A DNA stretch of 64,000 nt. Source: Platycnemis pennipes (taxonomy: Eukaryota > Arthropoda > Insecta > Odonata > Platycnemididae). The notes under the pieces were generated by a model. That model searched no databases, was not told the origin of the DNA, and saw nothing but the letters and a program-made list of their open reading frames with translations. The translations under genes and the position numbers were made by a program. This document shows positions 55,820-64,000 of this stretch, piece by piece. Where the stretch lies: the NCBI GenBank assembly GCA_933228895.1, contig OW121858.1:33069859-33133858 (forward strand), in the 5' to 3' direction. Positions within the stretch are counted from its first letter, which is position 1. Every line of letters begins with the position of its first letter.

Positions 55820-56535
55820 TAAAGGGGGCTCCATCGAATTATGAAGTAGATGCCATTTTTGTGAAAATTTCAGGACACATCACTTTTTGGCACTTCTACC
55901 GATTGGCAATAAAATAATGAGGCCTTTCCATAATATATATTTGAAGAACAAAGACGCTGAAAATCAGATATTTTATATTACGTGGTTTTACGGCAGAGCA
56001 TGGGTCTTGCGGTAAAATTTCAGATTTATAATGTAAAGAGAAATGTCGTTTGGACGGAAAACTAATGTAAGATGCGCAATTTTATGTAAAATTTAGCATT
56101 GTAAAAAAGTGCTCGCCTAACCACACTTGTTTCATTGATATTAATAAATATTTGCTCGAAAAAAAGCAGAAAAGCCTTAGTTACATGAAAGAGGCGCTAC
56201 AGTATGTTGTTATCATTGGCAACGGTACCTACTTGTGACGGAATGTGCTTACAAGTCTATTTATTAACTAATTAAGGAATATACCTTACTAAGGTCCTTT
56301 TTATAATTTTTATGCAATTTAAATATTTCATTGGTTATTGACATGGTGTAATTAATACCAATGCTTCCAAATGGTAGCAGCGTCATTGTTGCCAAACAGT
56401 ATTAAAAAATATCAACATCAATAAAATTCAAAACAAAGAGTTGTATTAGCCAGGAAATAGTTTAAAACTAAGTAAGAAAATATTGAACGTATTTAAGAAT
56501 ACGAATTAGCGGGATTGAGCATTTATTCTCACTTT
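55820..56535 (-). repeat. interspersed repeat, inverted copy of 29,860-30,660
   Basis: Reverse complement of the copy described at 29.9 kb. Starts at GGGGGCTCCATCGAATTATG and ends near GGGATTGAGCA. It lies outside the right gene while its partner is intronic. Confidence 0.65.
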
Positions 56536-57475
56536 GTAAATTAAACGTGGCAACAACACATCAGTCATGTTCCGAAATCAAAATGAGTTAAAAAAGAGCT
56601 CGTAAAAAATAGAATACAAATACAGCACGTCATATAATAGCATACTATTACAATTATTGTGTTTGAGTTATCGCCCTATAAATGATTTTCCATATATGTA
56701 GGGGTTTTTCTGGTTCGGTATTTATTCATTAAATAGCAAAGCTCTTTTACGGGAGTTTGAATAGGGGAGTCACGGTGTAGCCTCCTTAATATATTTACAA
56801 AATTTGTTTCTTTGAGAGAGTGAAAAAAACTTACCATAGCTTTCCTTTTGAAGCTTCTCCCGAGAACTCGTACTTTTCCAGAATAAACGTTGCACTTGGA
56901 AAAATATAATTCCGCCATGAACACTTAGCGGCCACGGCACCGCGCCCGACACTGGGAAAAAAAGAACGGGGAAAATAAGTTGTTTGTATTGTAATCCATG
57001 CATGTATCCGTAAAAAAATTATCTCCAGTCGTGATGCAGCGTTTCCAACAGGAGAACTATTCTTTTTCCAAAAATTCAATACTACACATTTGTAATATGG
57101 GACCAGACTGCTGGTAGCAAATGTTTACACTTTTGTCGCTAATTCACATACTTTTACATAATAAACGCATTCAACAGAGCATACATTTAGAACAGAGAGA
57201 CAAGCTTAAATTAACAATGATATCATGCTTTATATAGCTCACAAATATTGTTACATAGTTTTTTTCTTTGTGGACTAAAATTTGTTCAAACTGATTACAT
57301 GTTACTAACCCATTCAATTCTATCTCTAATTATTCTTTAATTCCAATAAAAATTCTGCATTTTTCTTTTAAGGCATTCAGCGGCAAACTTTGTTTTGGAT
57401 GCGTAGGAAGGGAGTTCCAACATTTTATTGAAGTTGCTAGAGAGGAGTGTTGGTAGGTGTGGTAGCTTGGGAAAT
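56536..57475. other. intergenic stretch, no gene seen
   Basis: AT-rich, with short frames on the minus strand (56,676-57,079) that overlap each other and lack similarity to known proteins. Confidence 0.35.
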
Positions 57476-58835
57476 AATACAGCGTTTCCCGAATTAAATA
57501 AAGATTTCAAGAGAAACGCTCATCCAGGGAGACAAAATTCTTTCCAAACACGGGTTAGCAATATGAGGTCGAAATATAACAAAGAACAAAAGTATGAGAA
57601 TCTAACTACAACAAACAATGTGTTTCAACAAAAATAGACAAAGCAAGTACAAACCAACAAATTGAAACACTCTTCCAAATTCAGGGAGAACATTATAACT
57701 TGCAACAATAGACCAAGGACCCTCTCAAGAATGATGAAGTTTCCAAGAAAACTAACTCGAGACCGACGGACGTAGCCAAGAAGTGAACTCGTCGCCGTCT
57801 CGAACAGAGGGCATGAGAGGGGAGGTTTTTTTCTGGCATAAGGAGGAGATAGTTTCGGCAAGGTCAAAGTGGAATGGAGTTTAAGGTGGAAATCGTCGAT
57901 AGGTAGATTTTGAGGGGAGGGAAAAGTGGTATTGGGTGAAGTGGGCTAAGTGGGAGTTTATCATTGGAGCATCAGGAACTCTTTTTTGACTCCGGCGGGG
58001 GAACACCAAATAACGGCCTGTAACGTGGCCCATCTTCTGGTCTTCCTCCGCAGTCTGCGGGCTATATAAGTGAGAGCGGATGTGGTGAGGGGATTGGTTC
58101 GGCCGTGAATTGGTGCAGACGTGAATCGGTGCATTTTGGAATCGCAGGCATTGCTGGCGTCGTTGGCTCCGCCTGTCTTTATCTACGCCTGTCGTGCAAG
58201 TCCTTCGGCTAAGTCCGGTGGAGGGTAATTAGTCCACCGAGGGTTAATGTCCAACAAGGGGAGGGGGGGGGGTACTAAAGACGGGTAAATTACCGTAATT
58301 TACAATTAAGGTAAATTACTGTGGTAAATTATGTTAATTTTCGAAAATTACCGTAATTTTCTGGTTATTTTAAGTTTTGAGCAGCAAATCCTTATCAGAG
58401 GACTTAAAACGCAATCAAACAGTTTTGAGATATAAATGCCGATGCTTATATCTAACATATCACGACGTTTATCTATTATAATGCGTTAAAAGAATCATAA
58501 CAAAGTTGGCAGCAACACGCAATTTGACACTCTTTTGTCACACCATGAGAAATTTTCTTTCCAAAGACATTCCTCTGCGCAATGTGCATTTGTTATGTTA
58601 CTCTGAATTAATCACGGGCACAATATAAACAAAACCGTTTTGGCTACCTACTTAATTTATAATATTACCCATTCTAATTGTTCCTTCGTGAGGAAGAAAT
58701 TTTCTGAAAAATCACTTTTCTGAAAATTACCGTTTATTACGGTAATATTCAGGGGTGTTGGTAATTTACGAAAAACACCGCGGTAATTTACCGAGTTGCC
58801 CATCTCTAGGGGGTACCAAAAAATGCCACAATAAG
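57476..58835 (+). repeat. LTR-like interspersed repeat, copy 2, split by a MITE
   Basis: Matches 15,274-16,145 from GCGTTTCCCGAAT through the TATATAA box (58,063 region) to CCAACAAGGGGAG, then resumes after the MITE at 58,809 (GGTACCAAAAAATGCCAC against GGTACCAATAAATGCCAC in copy 1). The pattern shows the repeat was present before the MITE jumped in. Confidence 0.7.
58276..58808 (+). mobile_element. hAT-type MITE, copy 3
   Basis: Ends TAAAGACGGGTAAATTACC and ...GAGTTGCCCATCTCTA; perfect 8-base duplication GGGGGTAC at 58,268-58,275 and 58,809-58,816. It is 533 bases, same orientation as copy 1. The full-length interior makes it the best consensus template with copy 2. Confidence 0.9.
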
Positions 58836-59215
58836 TAAAAATGAATCCAGCTTACCATGGACAACACTCGGAAGAGAACTCTGTTCCAGAGAGTACGTAT
58901 TCCCCCTCTGCCCCTTCCATGAGCACAACATTTCAAATCTGTTGCATAATTATTATTTTAAAACAGCATGCGTTACGCCTGTGATATCCCTCCCTCCAAC
59001 TCCAACAAATAGAATGAAGAGTAATAAGCGTTATGCCGATCTGGAGTTGAAAACCCTTAGCGGGGAGGGGGATAGGCTGTGGTGATTAGTAAAATGTTCC
59101 ACATAAACACAGCTTAACCACTTGAGTACCTACCTGAAATAATACCTAATTTTGAAAATTGAGGAGGTAGCAAAAGTTTTACTTGCCGACCAATTTTACA
59201 TAAAATCTTTGATGC
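58836..59215. other. intergenic stretch, no gene seen
   Basis: No frame or repeat recognised before the Gypsy LTR. Confidence 0.4.
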
Positions 59216-59558
59216 TGTAAGCGCTCCGCATAAATACAAAGACTTGGTCCGGAGAAGGCGCGGTAAGGGAACAAGTCGGGCGTTCTGTTTTAACGCTTTT
59301 ATTTACACCTCAGTTACATGTTGGTCATAGGCCGCCCAGATAGACTCCCCGAGTCTCTCCTGCCCTCACGCCGCGCCCGCGTCACCCCGTCACCCCCTCG
59401 AGGGCATCCTATTGGCCGGCAATGGCAGAAGCTTTCCATGCTAACTGTGCGACTTCCCACGGAAAGGATTCGCAAGGTGTTATAGGAGTCACACCTGAAT
59501 GTGACTCCACATCCGGGGGATACCATTACCGCCGCAACCAACACCGGGCACGCTTACA
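59216..59558 (-). mobile_element. 3' LTR of a Gypsy-type retrotransposon
   Basis: A 343-base unit begins TGTAAGCG and ends CGCTTACA, an 8-base terminal inverted repeat with TG...CA. It lies next to a polypurine tract on the minus strand and downstream of a minus-strand pol, which fixes it as the 3' LTR. The 5' LTR lies outside the window. LTR length is typical of compact Gypsy elements. Confidence 0.8.
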
Positions 59559-59560
59559 CC

Positions 59561-59570
59561 ACTTCCCCCC
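59561..59570 (-). promoter_or_regulatory. polypurine tract (plus-strand primer site)
   Basis: The minus strand reads GGGGGGAAGT directly before the LTR, separated by two bases. This is where RNase H leaves the primer for second-strand synthesis in LTR retrotransposons. Confidence 0.65.
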
Positions 59571-61029
59571 AAAAGTGAATCGCTGAATAATAATGAATAA
59601 CATGTTGTTATTCGGCGATTCATTCAATACCCAATCAGTCAACCAAAATTCTAGAATAAAAGTCAGATGATACATATAACTATTAAAATGCAACCCAGAA
59701 AATAACACTGACCCAGAAAAGTAAGTTTCACCAAACAATATAAAGTCTCACCAAAAAGGGTTTGCCCATAACCGACATAGTTAACCAAAATAAATTGTAT
59801 TAAAATGACATGGGGCAAAATACATATATATAATACAACGTAAACAGTCCCAATTCAGAAAGTTTAAGCACTTATGCAAATTAACATCCCCCTACATTTT
59901 ACTACTATTCATGCAGTGGTTGTTGCCTCTTGTAAGGCTTATTGTAGAAATCCTAAATATATTTCACAATGACTGTTTATATCACTTTTATCATACATTC
60001 CATTCAAAACCTTTTATTTTCACAATTCCCATTATTCATTTAAAAATATATTGTTCAAGTTCAAGTGAAATCCCTCATCACATCACTATCAACACATAGA
60101 CACCAAACTTATTCATCTCAATGATGTGTTTATTTTTATTGGAATAAGTGGAATAATAAGTCCCGTTCCTGAAAATAAAATACCCGCTGTAAGACATTGC
60201 ATCTACTCCAACCTCAAGCATCATACCTAATTAATTCATCGGGCCCCGCACCCACTTCTTCAGCCGAGGCTTCCAAGCTAGATAGCATGACGCGCCCCTT
60301 CGCATCAACTATCTCTAGCCTCCTCTTACTTTCGACCACTCTACCACCACATTTACTACTCAGCAACGACCGCAACCAGTACAAATATAATATGAGAATT
60401 GTTATTCCAATGCTGCTCCCTACCCATTTAGTGAAATCCCCTGAGCGCCTGTGTCATTTGTTCCCGTCCCAGCTCATCTCGCAGACCCTCCAGATTTGAG
60501 TCGTTTCCAAATATCTAGGCCGCCTTCATCCTCGACTATTCTAACATCCGGGAGGACTATTTCTAATAATTTACCCTTTATTTCGCGCCGTTGATACCCA
60601 CTGGCCAATAACTTAAAATTGCTACCCGCTATGTCACAGTGGCTGACATTCGCAATTAGCCCCCAAAATTGATCCAGCCCCATCTTTTCCGTTGCTTCTC
60701 GACCAATTCCCCTAATGTTTCCATTTCCTCCTTGACATGTTGGTATTCCCTATTCATCCTTTCTAACGACACGGGATACCCCCGATTAAAACTCTTCATA
60801 ACTTCCCCTTCCATCCTAGCCCTTACGTCATCGAAAATTTGTCACACCCCCTTTTACTCGTCTTTCATGGTACCCCGATCAAAATGTATTACTACCATCC
60901 ACGAATGTTGACTTAAATTTACACCTCACTGTCTTTCAAATAATATACCACTTTTTAATGGTGTCACTTCTTGGCCCCTCATAGGATACAAACCGCACCC
61001 CACCACCCACAACAGCCAAACCAAATATT
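59571..61029 (-). other. region between pol and 3' LTR, decayed
   Basis: Some insect Gypsy elements carry an envelope-like ORF here. The minus strand has scattered helical frame pieces (for example around 60,690-60,850) and a short hydrophobic stretch near 60,380, but many stops. No protein can be assigned. Confidence 0.35.
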
Positions 61030-64000
61030 TTAAGGGTCCTCCAGATCCTCTTCTTCCTCCTCCCATCGTGTCAGCGCCTCCCGCAGGCGTAGATAATAGC
61101 GATGAGAGGGTGCATGTGTGGGAATCACGTAGGGTAGGGACGACTCACCACGTCCCCTTATCGGCCGCAAACGGTATGGACCACGACGGGGGAGGGGAGG
61201 GGGATGAGGGGCGGTGACCCCTTCCACCTCCAGCGGAGAGGCAGTCTTCTTGATGAGGGACAGGTGGTGGAGGGGGATGGGCGACACAGGGGGAAGCGGG
61301 GAAACCATTCTCCTCCTCTATGGCAACGGTGTCTCCTCTCTCCGCGCTGATATCTTCTCCTGCGCCCTGAGTCACCAGGGATTCCCCTCGGCCTTCCACC
61401 CACTCTTCCTCCCACTCGGAGGGGTTCGGAGCAGCTGGCTCCGGAACTCGCGCTGTGATTCGGTATTTTCTTGGCCGTCCACGGGGTCGATCCCCGGTAT
61501 TCACTACTTCAGGAGGGGAACAGGACCGTGATAAGGTTTGACACAACTTATGTGTACAATAAGGGTTCGAAATAGAAGCGGCAATAGTAGATTGCACTTT
61601 GAAGTTACCTTCAACACGCGATACGGGCCCTTCCACGGTCTATGGAACTTTTTCACTTGCCCTACCTTTAAACAAGGGTCACTTAAAAATACGTAATCGC
61701 CCTCTATATTCCCTTATATTACCCTTTCCTCTCACAGTTTCCCTCCTTTGCCTCACCGCTAACCGATCATTACCGGCGCATTGTTTCCACATTCCTTTCA
61801 ACCTCTCTCGTAGCCCCGTTACACCAGGGTGTTCCTTTCCTGGGCTAATCGTTTCAAAACGATTGAAAGGTGATGCCATCTGTTGTCCAAACACCAACTC
61901 GTGTGGGGTGAACCCAGTGCTCCTGTGTTTACTCGTGTTATACGCCGTCACGGCAAATGCGAGGTGATTGTCCCAGTCGTCGTTTCGTACGTTCACGTAA
62001 TGGCTAAGAATCTTTGAGATTGTCCGATGAACTCTCTCAACTCGGCCATTGCACCCTGGGTGGAATGGGGAGGTCCTTTTAGTTGTTTTACCTTCAATAG
62101 CCTACAAATCTGTCGGAACAGATCGGACATAAAGTTAGTCCCCTGATCCGTAAGCAACAACTCCGGCACTCCGAATTTCAATATCTAATGCTTAACCAGT
62201 GCGACGGATACGGTTTCAGCTGTTTGGTCGGGCAGCGGCACCATTACCAAGTATCTTATAAAATGGTATAAAATAGATAAGATATATCGGTTCCCCCCCT
62301 CTGTCTAACGGAGAGCGCCAACAATGTCCAGAGCGAGGAACTCAAAGGGTCTTTCCGCCGCTGGCAGTGCCTGTAGAGGGGCCCTACACTTACCGTAAGG
62401 GCTTCGCTGGCTACAGGCTATACAGCACTTCACATACTCCTTGACATCCCCCAAAATCGTTGGCCACCAGTAATCCCTTCTGAAGCTACTCGCGGTGGCA
62501 TGTACTCCTTGATGGCCCGATAGTATGTGTTCATGACACTGGCGCAAGACGCTCTCTCTGCAATTTCTTGGTACCACTATTTTATCTCCTCCCTTGTGTC
62601 TTTTAAAAATAACGTCCCCAACAACAACGAATTTATTTTCCCTTCCCCACTTTATACATTCGGGGTCTCGTTTCTGCTCTTCTCCAAAATTAATTATTTC
62701 TTCGGCAGACGCATGGCAAACCTTCCTGCTTAAAGCGACAGCATTGGCATGGTTTTTTCCTGGCATGTGGACCACCTGGTAATCATATTCACCCAGTCTT
62801 AATGTCCACCTCATTAATCGACTGTTGGGGTCCTTTAAACCGAATAGCCACGTGAGTGCTGCGTGGTCCGTCACAATGGTAAATTTTCGTCCTAGAACAT
62901 AATTTCTAAATTGAGTGATAGCCCAAATTACTCCCACCAATTTCTTCTCTGTCGTGGTATAATTCAGCTGAGATTTCTTCAGTTGCCGTGAGGCAAATGC
63001 TACCGGATGTTCCACCCCGTTGATCACTTGAGACAGGACGGCCCCTATTGCGAAATCACTCGCATCTGTCGAGATGATAAAAGGCAAAGAGAAATCTGGG
63101 TACACCAATACGTGACTGCTCGTAATCGCTGTTTTTAAATTTTCCACTGCGTCGTCGCACTCGGGTGTCCAAACGAATGCGGTATCCTTTCTTAATAGCG
63201 ATGTAAGCGGCCGGGCAAGAACCGCATAGTTTTCGATTAACCGACGGTAATAATTTGTAAGGCCCAAAAAGGATTGAGTCTCATTCACTGTTTTCGGAGT
63301 AGGGAATTCCTTTACCGCTGAGACCTTGCTAGGGTCCGGAAAAATACCCTTTGCACTAATAATGTGGCCCAAATATTTCACTTGCGGGAGGGCGAAGTGG
63401 CATTTAGACAGTTTCAATGAAAATCCTGCCGTATCTAGCCTCTCAAACACTCGGCCCAAACGCCCAGCGTGGTCCTTTATTGAACCACTAAAAACGATGA
63501 CATCATCGAGATACACTAGGCATTCCGTAGGAGTCATACCTCTAAAAACTCCGTCCATAAATCGTTGGAATACGCTAGGACCGTTCTTGAGACCATAATC
63601 TATTCTGGTATATTCATACAATCCATTGAATGCATGTCAACGTACTATAAAAGCAGTTTTCTCACGCGACTCTGGAGCCAACGGAATTTGATGGTAGCCC
63701 GCAGTTAAATCCCGTGTGGTGAAATACCTACACCCCTCCAAATAGTCGAGTGTTTCGGTAATGTTAGGCAGGGTGTATACGCCAGGCTTTGTTATTGCGT
63801 TTAACGCGCGAAAATCTATGCAAAACCGATACTTCGGCCCTCCATCCTCAGACTCTTTCGGGACAATCACTACGGGCGAGGCCCAGGGGCTGTGACTTGG
63901 CACTATTATTCACCCCTCTAATTGTTCCTTCACGAAATCGTCTATCAATAGCTTCAAATGATGGGGGGTCCGGTAGGGTCTTCTGTAAATTGGCTGGGCA
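61030..64000 (-). pseudogene. Gypsy-type pol (RT, RNase H, integrase), decayed, cut by window edge
   Basis: Read right to left: RT N-terminus (63,903-63,637; SPWASPVVIVPK, RFCIDFRALN, TRDLTAGYHQIPL), a TGA stop at 63,634, then RT with CLVYLDDVIVFSG (YLDD active site), RNase H (STDASDFAIGAVLSQ, TDHAALTW), and integrase HHCC zinc domain (GHQGVHATASSFRRDYWWP, CCIACSQ) to 62,305. The integrase core follows in shifted frames (LLTDQGTNFMS, 62,160; AFAVTAYNTSKHRSTGFTP, 61,950), then a GPY/F-like part and a Pro-rich tail to 61,030. There is another stop near 63,906 and at least three frameshifts. The layout RT-RNase H-integrase is Gypsy/Ty3 order. Gag and the start of pol lie to the right. Confidence 0.85.

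Noticed and set aside
61145..61636. A separate Pro-rich protein of 163 codons on the minus strand
   Set aside because: It begins within the shifted integrase tail of the Gypsy element and is best read as decayed pol C-terminus.

Overview
This window is nuclear DNA from an arthropod, most likely an insect. Genes are split into short exons with GT..AG introns, some of several kilobases. They encode ZAD (zinc-finger-associated domain) plus C2H2 proteins, an arthropod-lineage family, and the introns and flanks are packed with insect-type transposable elements. The species cannot be named from the sequence. There is no prokaryotic signal, CRISPR array, rRNA gene or convincing functional tRNA gene.

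The core of the window is a head-to-head pair of ZAD genes. From a centre near 19,170 one gene runs right: ZAD half-exons at 19.57, 29.13, 32.53 and 33.46 kb, linker exons at 36.2, 39.1, 41.06, 41.7 and 49.9 kb, and a large C2H2 exon at 51.09-53.86 kb. The other runs left: ZAD half-exons at 18.7, 15.0, 8.6 and 8.0 kb, linker exons at 3.1 and 0.37 kb, and presumably a zinc-finger exon beyond base 1. Both sides carry two ZAD modules in the same order, each split across two exons. All ZAD exon junctions are in phase 0, so double-ZAD proteins are possible. The roughly 0.8 kb between the two innermost ZAD exons contains an inverted repeat and is the likely divergent promoter and duplication centre. 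In the right-hand gene the finger exon holds 29 near-identical 84-base finger units, but two identical TAG codons exactly 756 bases (nine units) apart cut it into three frames.

The rest is mostly mobile DNA. 0.4-7.8 kb: LINEs with RNase H, a Penelope-like fragment and a hAT MITE. 8.9-13.7 kb: a LINE tail and a TA-flanked inverted-repeat element carrying a nested solo-LTR-like insert. 15-17.3 kb: a fold-back, an LTR-like repeat and a hAT derivative. 20.7-25.5 kb: a nearly complete two-gene PIF/Harbinger transposon. 26.4-28.3 kb: Jockey/CR1-type LINE pieces. 28.7-36 kb: SINEs, a MITE and other repeats. 42-48.6 kb: a second copy of the large TA element, nested MITEs and a long inverted-repeat region. 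54-58.8 kb: further copies of these families. 59.2-64 kb: a decayed Gypsy-type LTR retrotransposon on the minus strand that runs off the right edge.

Exon limits come from reading splice signals, frames and paralogous copies by eye. No transcript evidence or database search was available.
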